Origin: Ruminococcaceae bacterium UBA6353
GTDB lineage: Bacteria > Bacillota > Clostridia > Oscillospirales > Acutalibacteraceae
Assembly (NCBI GenBank): GCA_002437905.1
Contig: DJRT01000009.1
Coordinates: 27,908 to 91,907, forward strand
Direction: 5' to 3'
Length of the DNA stretch: 64,000 bases
Part shown: piece by piece, positions 42,996-50,933 of the stretch
Position numbering within the stretch: the stretch's first letter is position 1
Layout: every line of letters starts with the position of its first letter
Notes under the pieces: generated by a model
What the model saw: the letters and a program-made list of their open reading frames with translations, nothing else
Database searches by the model: none
What the model was told of the DNA's origin: nothing
Translations under genes and position numbers: made by a program

Positions 42996-44459
42996 ATGGC
43001 AAACAGCAAGACGACCAAACGGGCACTGCTGACCAGCGCGCTGGCGATTTTGGCGTGCGTGGCAATGCTCATGGGGGCCACCTTTGCGTGGTTCACCGAC
43101 GCCGCCTCCACCGGCGTGAACCGGATCCAGTCCGGTAACCTGGATGTGGAGCTGTGGTACAAAAATGCCGCCTCTAAGGAGGACCCGGATCTTGAGAATG
43201 GGTTTGCCCTGGCGGATAAGAACACGCCGATTTTCTACGAGGAGGCTCGGTGGGAGCCCGGCCATGTAGAGTACGCCGTGCTGAAGGTCCGCAATGTCGG
43301 CAGCCTGGCCCTGAAGTACCAGCTGGGGATCAACATTGCCGCCGAGACCGGCAGCACCAACATGGCGGGGACGGAATTCAAGCTGTCCGATTACATCCGC
43401 TTTGCCGTGCTGGACGACGATCAGAGCACTCTCACCCGGGATGAGCTGGTGGAAGCGGCTACTGCCGCAAACAACTGGCAGTTGAATGCCGGTTACACGG
43501 TCGAGGAGCGTCTGCTGGCGGGCGATACCGATAGCGAAAAGACGGCCACCCTGGTGCTGTGGATGCCCGGCAGCGTGGGCAACGAGGCCAACCACCAGAC
43601 CGGCGTTGAAGCACCGTCCATCGAGCTGGGCGTGAATGTCTATGCTACGCAGGCTACCGTGGAGCACGACAGCTTTGATGACCAGTATGATGCAAGAGCC
43701 GAGTACGCCACCTTTGTCGGCACGCCTGCCGAGCTGCAGGCGGCTATCAGCGCCGGTGAAAATGTTGTGCTGGAGAGCGACCTTTCCCTCACCAGCGCGC
43801 TGGCTATCCCGCAGGGCAAGGCCCTGACCATTGACCTGAACGGCAAGACGGTAACGGCAACCGGGGACTTTGTTACGGTCAATGCCGGCAGCAAGCTGAC
43901 CATGAACGGCGGCACAGTGATTTCCGGCCGCTATGCCTTCAATGTAAAGGGCGGCGAAGTCGTCGTCGATGATGGCAGCTTCACTGCGCATGAGGCCGTG
44001 TTTGCTCTGTTCGGCGGCAGCAAGCTGACCGTGAACGGCGGCACCTTCACCGCGAAGGATAATGCGGTTATCGCGACCAACGGCTCTTCTGAGGAAGGCT
44101 GCGAGATCACGGTCAACGGCGGCGTTTTCAACGGCAATATCAGCACCCCCGGCTATATTGCCTGCGGCATCTATGTTGCCAATAAGGACACCGTGAATGT
44201 CAATGCGGGCACCTTCAATGTGACGGACGGTGTCGGCATCCTGATGCGGGCCGGCCACACCACCATCGGCAAGGATGTGGTGATCAACCTGACCAATACC
44301 GGCAAGGTAACGGCCGGGAAGGTCGGTGATGCCAAGGCCGAGATCGACATCACCACGCCCAGCTACCTGGTGATGGATGTCCGCTCCGGCTATCCCGGTG
44401 TGACCGCCGGCTTCACCATTACCAACAACAGCGCCTACGAGCTTGTTGAGTACAAGTAA
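42996..44459 (+). CDS. TasA-like fibre protein 3 with beta-helix-like head
   Basis: A 487-residue secreted protein with the same SipW-type N-terminus (GATFAWFTDAAS) and a type A module: WEPGHVEYAVLKV, NVGSLALKYQLG, NIAAETGSTNMAGTEFKLSD, ending ATQATVEHDSFDDQYD near residue 230. The head starts FVGTPAELQAAISAGENVVL and has regularly spaced NGG turns (TMNGGTVISGRYAFNVKGGE, LTVNGGTFTAKD, ITVNGGVFNGN), a likely beta-helix. An AAGGAGG site precedes the ATG. Compared with protein 1, the first about 220 residues are very similar and the head is unrelated in detail. Confidence 0.85.
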   Translation: MANSKTTKRALLTSALAILACVAMLMGATFAWFTDAASTGVNRIQSGNLDVELWYKNAASKEDPDLENGFALADKNTPIFYEEARWEPGHVEYAVLKVRNVGSLALKYQLGINIAAETGSTNMAGTEFKLSDYIRFAVLDDDQSTLTRDELVEAATAANNWQLNAGYTVEERLLAGDTDSEKTATLVLWMPGSVGNEANHQTGVEAPSIELGVNVYATQATVEHDSFDDQYDARAEYATFVGTPAELQAAISAGENVVLESDLSLTSALAIPQGKALTIDLNGKTVTATGDFVTVNAGSKLTMNGGTVISGRYAFNVKGGEVVVDDGSFTAHEAVFALFGGSKLTVNGGTFTAKDNAVIATNGSSEEGCEITVNGGVFNGNISTPGYIACGIYVANKDTVNVNAGTFNVTDGVGILMRAGHTTIGKDVVINLTNTGKVTAGKVGDAKAEIDITTPSYLVMDVRSGYPGVTAGFTITNNSAYELVEYK

Positions 44460-44473
44460 GCAATGGTTTCAGT

Positions 44474-44537
44474 CCCCTCCCCCACGGGGGAGGGGCGATC
44501 CAAGGGCATAAGCGCGGGTTTATGCCTTTGGATCGCC
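44474..44537 (+). repeat. Two-hairpin intergenic element, copy R4
   Basis: Hairpin 1 CCCCTCCCCC-AC-GGGGGAGGGG (44474-44495), hairpin 2 arms GCGATCCAAGGGCATAA / TTATGCCTTTGGATCGC as in R1 but with another loop. Starts 15 bp after the stop. Confidence 0.85.
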
Positions 44538-44656
44538 TGAATTCCCTGTCCGTGTGGCCGGGCAGGGATCCATGGTTACGGTATGTCCGCCCCCTGCCGG
44601 CCGGGCGGAGCGTACCCGAAATTCCGCCGGCGAAAATATAGAGGAGGTCAAGAACA

Positions 44657-46858
44657 ATGACAAACAGCAAGACGACCAAACGGGCATTGCTGACCAGCGC
44701 GCTGGCCATTTTGGCGTGCGTGGCAATGCTCATGGGGGCCACCTTCGCGTGGTTCACCGATGCCGCCAGCACCGGCGTGAACAAGATTGTCTCCGGCAAC
44801 CTGGATGTGGCACTGGAGATGAAAGACGCCAACGGCGAATGGGTGCCTGCCGAGGGCATGAAGCTCGACTTCGTTAAGGCCAAAGAAGGCAAGGGCGAAC
44901 TGATCCAGTGGGAGCCCGGCTGCCGCTATCAGCTGCCGGAGCTGCGTGTGGTGAACAAGGGCAGCCTGGCACTGAAGTACAAGATCGTGATCGCCGGGGC
45001 TAAGGATGCAACCCCCGAGAACGACACGAACGACCTGAAGCTGCTGGATGTGATTGACTGGACATATACCGTTGCGGGTGAGACCTATGCCCTGGGCACC
45101 GAAAAGCACCTGGCGGCTAAGATCACGGATGCGGACAGCTACGATACGCTGACCATTGAGGGCCACATGCAGGAGCAGGCCGGCAATGAGTATCAGGGCC
45201 TGAGCATCGAGGGTATCGCCATCACGGTGTATGCTACGCAGGATACTGTGGAGCATGACAGCTTCGACAACCAGTATGATGCAGCGGCCACCTACAAGAT
45301 GTATCCGCAGGGCATGACCGAGGACAGCTTTAAGAAGGATCAGGTTGCGGTGGACGACAACGGCAACTTCTACTCCAGCTTCAAGGAGGCCATGGCCAAT
45401 GTGGAGGACGGCGGCGCTCTGTACCTCAAGGAAGAGAGCACCGCTAAAGATTTCCCGACGCACCTGAATGTGACGAAGAATGTCACGATCTATGGAAACG
45501 GCGCGGATTTCTCCGGTAAGGACATTTCCATCGGCACCTATGCTGCTCCCGAGAACGACGAGACGACGATCAACATCTACGGTGCGAAGAACCTTGTTGT
45601 GTGGGGTCAGCCGACGGCCAACCTTTCCGACACCTGCACCTGGAATGTGAATTTCTACAACTGCGTCAATGACGGCAGCAATTTCCTGATGTATCGCGGC
45701 GGCGAGAATTTCTCGGCGAAGATCAACCTGACCCTGACGGGGTGCTCGGCCACCGGCTTCTCTGATTCCATCGTGCACACCACGGCGGATGGCAGCATTG
45801 TGATCAAGGATTGCACCTTCGCCAACAACTGCGCCCCTGTGAACATTGCGCACAAGCAGGTCGGCACCATGACGGTGACAATCGAGGACAGCAGCTTCAT
45901 CAACTGCGGCAAGATCAATCCGTCGGACGATTATTATGCCCCGGCCCGTTTTGTGAACAACAATAAGAACGGCACGCTGGATGTGACCCTGACGAACAAC
46001 ACCTTCACCGGCACGATCGGTACGAACGGCGACATTCTGCTGGGCGATTACAGAACCGGCAAGGAGTCGCACAAGGTTACGGCGCACATCACGACGGCCG
46101 CCCCGGTCATGGTGAAGTCCTCTGAGGGTGCCGCCTACAGCTACGCCGGCGGCACGATCGCCATCCCCGTTGTGGAGGCTGGCTCCCAGGATGACCTGAA
46201 TGCGGCCATCGCGAGCAACGAGGCCGGCTCTATCAAGCTCGGCGAGGGCGAGTATACGCTGCCGGATGTGTCCAACAAAGATATCACGATCGTTGGTACC
46301 AAGGACACGGTCATTGACATGAAGAATGTCGACAAGGCAGGTGCCAAAAATTTGAGCTTCGACGGTGTTACTGTCAACTTCGGAACATCCGATTATGTTG
46401 GCTTTAAGCATACCGGTACGGTCACCTACAAGGATTGCACCATCACCGGCAAGCAGTTCCTGTATGCGGAAGAGGTCGAGTTTATCAACTGCACCTTCGT
46501 CCAGGATGTTGAAGATTACAATGTTTGGACCTATGGCGCGGGCAAGGTGCTTTTCAAGGACTGCGAATTCAACTGCAAGGGCAAAGCTGTCCTGGTTTAC
46601 AACGAGGGCGCACAGCCTACGACGACAGTCGAATTCCAGAATTGCAAGTTTACTGCCTCTGCTGCGGTTGAGGGTAAGGCTGCAATTGAGATCGATTCCT
46701 ACGGCACAAGCTATGATGTGATCATCGACAAAGCCACTGCTGATCAGGTAGAGGGCTTCGGACTTGGTTCTCAGAGCAACAATTCGGTTTGGAATGTGAA
46801 GAAACTTGTAAAGCCGGTCACCGTCACTGTCGACGGAACGGTCGTCTATTCCAAGTAA
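44657..46858 (+). CDS. TasA-like fibre protein 4 (longest) with beta-helix-like head
   Basis: A 733-residue secreted protein (MTNSKTTKRALLTSALAILA; GATFAWFTDAAS). Type B module: ALEMKDANGEWVPAEG, WEPGCRYQLPELRV, NKGSLALKYKIVIAG, LLDVIDWTYTV, ending ATQDTVEHDSFDNQYD near residue 214. Head of about 510 residues with repeated NCTF/DCTF strands (IKDCTFANNC, YKDCTITG, FINCTFVQD, FKDCEFNCKG), typical of right-handed beta-helices. The C-terminal end (GFGLGSQSNNSVWNVKK..VTVDGTVVYSK) matches the broken gene at 46962-47066. A GAGGAGG site precedes the ATG. Confidence 0.85.
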   Translation: MTNSKTTKRALLTSALAILACVAMLMGATFAWFTDAASTGVNKIVSGNLDVALEMKDANGEWVPAEGMKLDFVKAKEGKGELIQWEPGCRYQLPELRVVNKGSLALKYKIVIAGAKDATPENDTNDLKLLDVIDWTYTVAGETYALGTEKHLAAKITDADSYDTLTIEGHMQEQAGNEYQGLSIEGIAITVYATQDTVEHDSFDNQYDAAATYKMYPQGMTEDSFKKDQVAVDDNGNFYSSFKEAMANVEDGGALYLKEESTAKDFPTHLNVTKNVTIYGNGADFSGKDISIGTYAAPENDETTINIYGAKNLVVWGQPTANLSDTCTWNVNFYNCVNDGSNFLMYRGGENFSAKINLTLTGCSATGFSDSIVHTTADGSIVIKDCTFANNCAPVNIAHKQVGTMTVTIEDSSFINCGKINPSDDYYAPARFVNNNKNGTLDVTLTNNTFTGTIGTNGDILLGDYRTGKESHKVTAHITTAAPVMVKSSEGAAYSYAGGTIAIPVVEAGSQDDLNAAIASNEAGSIKLGEGEYTLPDVSNKDITIVGTKDTVIDMKNVDKAGAKNLSFDGVTVNFGTSDYVGFKHTGTVTYKDCTITGKQFLYAEEVEFINCTFVQDVEDYNVWTYGAGKVLFKDCEFNCKGKAVLVYNEGAQPTTTVEFQNCKFTASAAVEGKAAIEIDSYGTSYDVIIDKATADQVEGFGLGSQSNNSVWNVKKLVKPVTVTVDGTVVYSK

Positions 46859-46870
46859 TGTTCCTTTTGT

Positions 46871-46934
46871 TCCCTCCCCTCCGGGGGAGGGAGCAAACCA
46901 AGGGCATAAGCAGCAGTTTATGCCTTTGGTTTGC
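46871..46934 (+). repeat. Two-hairpin intergenic element, copy R5 (covarying)
   Basis: Hairpin 1 TCCCTCCCC..GGGGGAGGGA; hairpin 2 arms GCAAACCAAGGGCATAA / TTATGCCTTTGGTTTGC. Relative to R1 two base pairs differ and both sides changed together. Confidence 0.85.
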
Positions 46935-46961
46935 TGGGACTTTCAGCTCATGCGGCTGCTC

Positions 46962-47066
46962 GGCTTTGCCGCCGGCAAAAACACCGGTTCGACCGTTTGG
47001 GCCAATAAGAACAGCATGGATGCAGCGCACCTGAAGGTCACCATCGATGGTGTGCAGGTGCTCTGA
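46962..47066 (+). pseudogene. 3' remnant of a further TasA-like/beta-helix gene
   Basis: The frame ending at TGA 47064-47066 reads GFAAGKNTGSTVWANKNSMD followed by a VTIDGVQVL end. It aligns with the last residues of fibre protein 4 (GFGLGSQSNNSVWNVKK..VTVDGTVVYSK). No start, module or ribosome site is left. It is followed by its own two-hairpin element (R6), as an intact array gene would be. Read as debris of a deleted paralogue. Confidence 0.65.
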
Positions 47067-47102
47067 GATTAACCCGCTTTCTTCTTTTCTTTCCCTCTTT
47101 GT

Positions 47103-47189
47103 CCCTCCACCCTGCCAGGTGGAGGGGCACACAAAGGGCATAAGCCCCGCACCCCGCGGGTGCAGCCAGGTTTGTGCCTTTTGTGTGCC
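47103..47189 (+). repeat. Two-hairpin intergenic element, copy R6 (covarying)
   Basis: Hairpin 1 CCCTCCACC..GGTGGAGGG; hairpin 2 arms GCACACAAAGGGCATAA and TTTGTGCCTTTTGTGTGC, fully paired with two G-U, and a larger loop that contains its own GCACCC..GGGTGC stem. Several positions changed in both arms relative to R1. Confidence 0.85.
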
Positions 47190-47291
47190 ATGGTGTGATC
47201 GCGGCTGCCCGGCCGCGTTGACATAGGCAAAGCGACCGGGGGTCACGGCCGCGCTGCCCGATAGCAAAATTTTTGAGGAGGTTATGGAACA

Positions 47292-49352
47292 ATGACAAAC
47301 AGCAAGACCAAACGGGCACTGCTGACCAGCGCGCTGGCGATCCTGGCGTGTGTGGCCATGCTCATGGGAACCACCTTCGCGTGGTTCACCGACGCCGCCA
47401 GTACCGGCGTGAACAAGATCGTTTCCGGCAACCTGGATGTGGCGCTGGAGATGAAAAACAGCGATGGCGAATGGGTATCCGCCGAGGGCAAGACCCTGAA
47501 TTTCGTTAAGGCCGCAGGCGGCGAGAACGAGCAGCTTCTGTGGGAGCCCGGCTGCCGCTACAAGCTGCCGGAGCTGCGTGTGGTGAACAAGGGCAGCCTG
47601 GCGCTGAAGTACAAGCTGCTGATCACCGGCATTGCCGGCGATGCGGAGCTGAACGATGTCATCGAGTGGACAATATCGGTGAACAAGGAGCCGACGAGCA
47701 GTCTGGACAGCATTCTGGACCGGATCCTGGAGCCGGGCTGCGACAGCGGCAGCATCGTGCTGGCCGGCCATATGCTGGAGACGGCCGGCAACCACTATCA
47801 GAACATGACCATTGACGGCATCGGTGTGACGGTGTACGCCACGCAGGCGGTCTCCGAGCACGACAGCTTCGGCAATGACTATGATGAGCTGGCGGAGTAC
47901 GGCACACCGGTAGCCACGCAGCAGGAATTCCTGGATGCCGTGGCCGCGGGCAAGGATGTGCTGCTGGCCGGCGATATCGCGCTGGACAGCGAGCTGAAGA
48001 TCGATAAGGACATTACCATCTACGGCAATGGCCATGCGGTTGTGGCCGGCGCCCCGGTGCGGGTAGCCTCGGGCAACAATGTCACCTTCAAGAATGTGTG
48101 GTTTGACGCCCCTGCCAATGGGCGCGGCAATGCCTCCAACCTGTACGCGGCCAACCTGGAGGGCACGCTGATGCTGGATGGCTGTGTCTTCACCAATACG
48201 CAGTGGGACAGCATCCAGGTGATCCCGCTGCCGGGCGCCAGCATTGTGATCAACGGCTGCAAGTTTGTGCAGACGAGCGGCACGGCGCAGCGCTTCATCC
48301 ACATTCAGGCCGCGGATAATTCCAATGCGGATGTCAAGATCACCCTGACCAACAACTTCTTCGGCTCTTCTGCCAATATCAAGAATGCGTTGATCGATCT
48401 GGACTATATCAACCTGGACGGCATCGACTTCGGCGGCAACAATATCTACACCGATACCGATGGGGACATCTATGTCTGCGGCACCGATGGTAATAAAAGA
48501 ACCATCGAAAAGGATGCAGCCTACAAGGCGCTCGGCGCGCTGAAGGCAGAGGATAATGCGGTGATCGAGGAGGTCTCGGGCGATACGGCCATCGCGGCCG
48601 GCAGCTCGGCCACGATCAATAGCACCACCTCGATTGGGGCCAATACCACCATCGCCGGCGACAGCAAGGACGACAGCGTGCTGAAGGCCGAAAAGGCCAA
48701 GATCAGCGCAGATGGTGTGACGATCAAGGACATCACGGTCAAGGGCAGCGGTTCTTCCAAGACCGAAGGTACTTTGAACATCAGCGGCAATAATACCTCG
48801 CTGGAGAATGTGAATTATGAGGGGGGCAACGGCAACATTGCCATTGCCGTTTCCACCGGCAAGAACAACGACGGCACGGTGTTCAAAAAGACCAAGATCA
48901 CCAAGGCGTTCCGCGGCATCCAGTTCTGGTCGCTCTCCGGCGATTCGGTCATTGACGAGTGCGTGCTGGATGTGGCCGGCTACACCTTCAATATTGACGC
49001 GGCGGTGGCAGGCTCCACCCTTTCCATCCGCAATTCGACCCTGAACGGCTGGACCTCGTATACCAGCGGGATCAAGCTGGTCTCGTTCGAAAACTGCCAG
49101 CTGGGTCTGAACGCCTATGAGTATCTGCGCCCGTATTCGGAGACGAAGCTGACGAATTGCGCCTTTACATCGGCGGGCTATCAGCTCAATGCCAGCGGCG
49201 CGGACGCCTACACGATCACGCTGACGGACTGCACCAAGAACGGTGTGGCCATCACGGCGGAGAATGTGCAGGATCTGCTGCTGGATACGGATGATTGGAA
49301 TACGAATGCCACGCTGATCGTCAACGGTGTGACCGTTACGGTTACGCTTTAA
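47292..49352 (+). CDS. TasA-like fibre protein 5 with beta-helix-like head
   Basis: A 686-residue secreted protein (MTNSKTKRALLTSALAILAC; one Thr fewer than its paralogues; GTTFAWFTDAAS). Type B module: ALEMKNSDGEWVSAEGK, WEPGCRYKLPELRV, NKGSLALKYKLLITG, DAELNDVIEWTI, ending ATQAVSEHDSFGNDYD, slightly diverged at the usual junction. The head begins VATQQEFLDAVAAGKDVLLA and includes a long middle part with short strands (VTIKDITVKGSG, LENVNYEGGNGN, IDECVLDVAGY). Last strand LIVNGVTVTVTL. No two-hairpin element follows this gene, unlike the others. A GAGGAGG site lies upstream. Confidence 0.85.
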   Translation: MTNSKTKRALLTSALAILACVAMLMGTTFAWFTDAASTGVNKIVSGNLDVALEMKNSDGEWVSAEGKTLNFVKAAGGENEQLLWEPGCRYKLPELRVVNKGSLALKYKLLITGIAGDAELNDVIEWTISVNKEPTSSLDSILDRILEPGCDSGSIVLAGHMLETAGNHYQNMTIDGIGVTVYATQAVSEHDSFGNDYDELAEYGTPVATQQEFLDAVAAGKDVLLAGDIALDSELKIDKDITIYGNGHAVVAGAPVRVASGNNVTFKNVWFDAPANGRGNASNLYAANLEGTLMLDGCVFTNTQWDSIQVIPLPGASIVINGCKFVQTSGTAQRFIHIQAADNSNADVKITLTNNFFGSSANIKNALIDLDYINLDGIDFGGNNIYTDTDGDIYVCGTDGNKRTIEKDAAYKALGALKAEDNAVIEEVSGDTAIAAGSSATINSTTSIGANTTIAGDSKDDSVLKAEKAKISADGVTIKDITVKGSGSSKTEGTLNISGNNTSLENVNYEGGNGNIAIAVSTGKNNDGTVFKKTKITKAFRGIQFWSLSGDSVIDECVLDVAGYTFNIDAAVAGSTLSIRNSTLNGWTSYTSGIKLVSFENCQLGLNAYEYLRPYSETKLTNCAFTSAGYQLNASGADAYTITLTDCTKNGVAITAENVQDLLLDTDDWNTNATLIVNGVTVTVTL

Positions 49353-49440
49353 GGCAGAGCACGGTTCTTTTGATGTGATCACTGCGGGTGCAGTGTTTAC
49401 ATAGCGTTATCCAAAAAATACAATAGGAGGTCACAAAACA

Positions 49441-50751
49441 ATGGCAAACAGCAAAACTACCAAACGGGCATTGCTGACCAGTGCACTGGCCATTCTGGCG
49501 TGCGTGGCGATGCTCATGGGGGCCACCTTCGCGTGGTTCACCGACGCCGCCTCCACCGGCGTGAACCGGATCGTCTCCGGTAATCTGAAAGTGGAACTGA
49601 CCTACAAGAACAAGGACACAAATGACGACTTCGCCCCGGCGAACAAGGACACGGCGATCTTCGATAGCGAGGCCCTGTGGGAGCCCGGCTATGTAGAGTA
49701 CGCGGTGCTGAATGTCCGCAATGTCGGCAGCCTGGCGCTGAAGTACAAGCTGGGGATCAACATTGCGGCCGAGACCGGCAGCACCAACATGGCGGGGACG
49801 GACTTCAAGCTGTCCGATTACATCCGCTTTGCTGTGCTGGCCGGCGATCAGAGCGAGCTCGGCCGGGATGCGCTGGTGGAAAAGGCTACCGCCGCGGATA
49901 ACCGGAAGCTGAACGAAGGGTACACGGTCGAGGAGCATCTGCTGGCGGGTGATACCGACAGCGCAAAGATGGTCACCCTGGTGCTGTGGATGCCCACCAG
50001 CGTGGGCAACGAGGCCAACCACAAGACTGGTGTTGCTGCACCGTCCATTGAGCTGGGCGTGAATGTGGTCGCTACGCAGGACACCGTGGAGCATGACAGC
50101 TTCGACAAGGACTATGATCAGGCTGCCGAGTATCCGGTTATTAACCGGGCGGAGCTGACCAATGCCCTCGAGAACGGCGGCATTGTCAATGTGCCGGATG
50201 ATCTCCCCTACGGTGAGGTCGGCGACACGCTGGAGGATCGGGTCGCGATCAAACAGCCCACAACGCTGAATCTGGATGGCAAGCTCATCTCTCCCGACAA
50301 TATGGGCAATAACGGCACCAATTTCGTCGCGCTCATGGTGCGCGCGGATACCACCATCAACGCCACCGCAAACGGCGGCATTGATACGGGTGTAAACGGC
50401 GGCTATGGCATAAATGTTCTCGACGGTGCGACGCTGGTTATCAACGGCGGTGAGTACTATGGCGGCGGCACGGCCGTGCAGGTGCAGAAAGGCACGCTGA
50501 TCATCAATGGCGGACACTTTGCTGCGGAGCCGTTCGATGAGCCATGGGGCTACAACTTCGTGCTGAACTGCTATGACCCGGCTTACAAGGCCGGCACAGC
50601 CAAGATCATTGTCAAGGGCGGCACATTTGTGAACTTTGATCCGTCCAACAACTCGGCGGAAGGCGCTGGGACCGACTTTGTGGCTGACGGCTATCATGTC
50701 GAGAGCGAGACGCGCGGCAGCGACACCTGGTATACGGTGGTGGCAGACTAA
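49441..50751 (+). CDS. TasA-like fibre protein 6 (shortest) with beta-helix-like head
   Basis: A 436-residue secreted protein with type A module closely matching protein 1: GNLKVELTYKNKDTNDDFA, LWEPGYVEYAVLNV, NVGSLALKYKLG, ending ATQDTVEHDSFDKDYD near residue 225. The head of about 210 residues starts INRAELTNALENGGIVNVPD and has the strands TLNLDGKLIS, LVINGGEYYGGGTAVQ, LIINGGHFAAEPF, IIVKGGTFVNFDPS. The last segment (FVADGYHVESET..TWYTVVAD) resembles FVDDGYRVVSETKENGDVWY in protein 2, so a head unit is shared between them. An AGGAGG site precedes the ATG. Confidence 0.85.
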   Translation: MANSKTTKRALLTSALAILACVAMLMGATFAWFTDAASTGVNRIVSGNLKVELTYKNKDTNDDFAPANKDTAIFDSEALWEPGYVEYAVLNVRNVGSLALKYKLGINIAAETGSTNMAGTDFKLSDYIRFAVLAGDQSELGRDALVEKATAADNRKLNEGYTVEEHLLAGDTDSAKMVTLVLWMPTSVGNEANHKTGVAAPSIELGVNVVATQDTVEHDSFDKDYDQAAEYPVINRAELTNALENGGIVNVPDDLPYGEVGDTLEDRVAIKQPTTLNLDGKLISPDNMGNNGTNFVALMVRADTTINATANGGIDTGVNGGYGINVLDGATLVINGGEYYGGGTAVQVQKGTLIINGGHFAAEPFDEPWGYNFVLNCYDPAYKAGTAKIIVKGGTFVNFDPSNNSAEGAGTDFVADGYHVESETRGSDTWYTVVAD

Positions 50752-50782
50752 CCTCTGCGCAGGCTACCAATACCTTCAGATC

Positions 50783-50851
50783 CCCCTCCACCCGGCGGGG
50801 TGGAGGGGCGATCAAAGGGCACAAGCCAGTCCCTTGTGTCTTTTGATCGCC
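50783..50851 (+). repeat. Two-hairpin intergenic element, copy R7 (covarying)
   Basis: Hairpin 1 CCCCTCCACC..GGTGGAGGGG; hairpin 2 arms GCGATCAAAGGGCACAAG and CTTGTGTCTTTTGATCGC, 18 paired positions with two G-U. Lies 32 bp after fibre gene 6. Confidence 0.85.
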
Positions 50852-50933
50852 TATGGTACGAATGAATGAAAAAAGGCGGTAATCTTCCGGTGTCGGTTGG
50901 TATCGCATACCCTCGAAAGGAGCTGCAGACAGC

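Noticed and set aside
46824..49382. Minus-strand open frame of 852 codons opposite fibre gene 5
   Set aside because: It mirrors the codon structure of the plus-strand gene, lacks a ribosome site and recognisable domain, and the plus strand has clear signal, module and head. Similar long shadows lie opposite rfb genes (7448-9472) and asnB (19844-21895).
38990..50851. Two-hairpin elements taken as rho-independent terminators
   Set aside because: The stems are strong, but no copy is followed by a T-run, and the genes continue in the same direction with no good promoter after most copies.
38990..50851. CRISPR-like array
   Set aside because: Repeats are separated by whole genes and lack short regular spacers; no cas genes. 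No CRISPR seen anywhere in the window.
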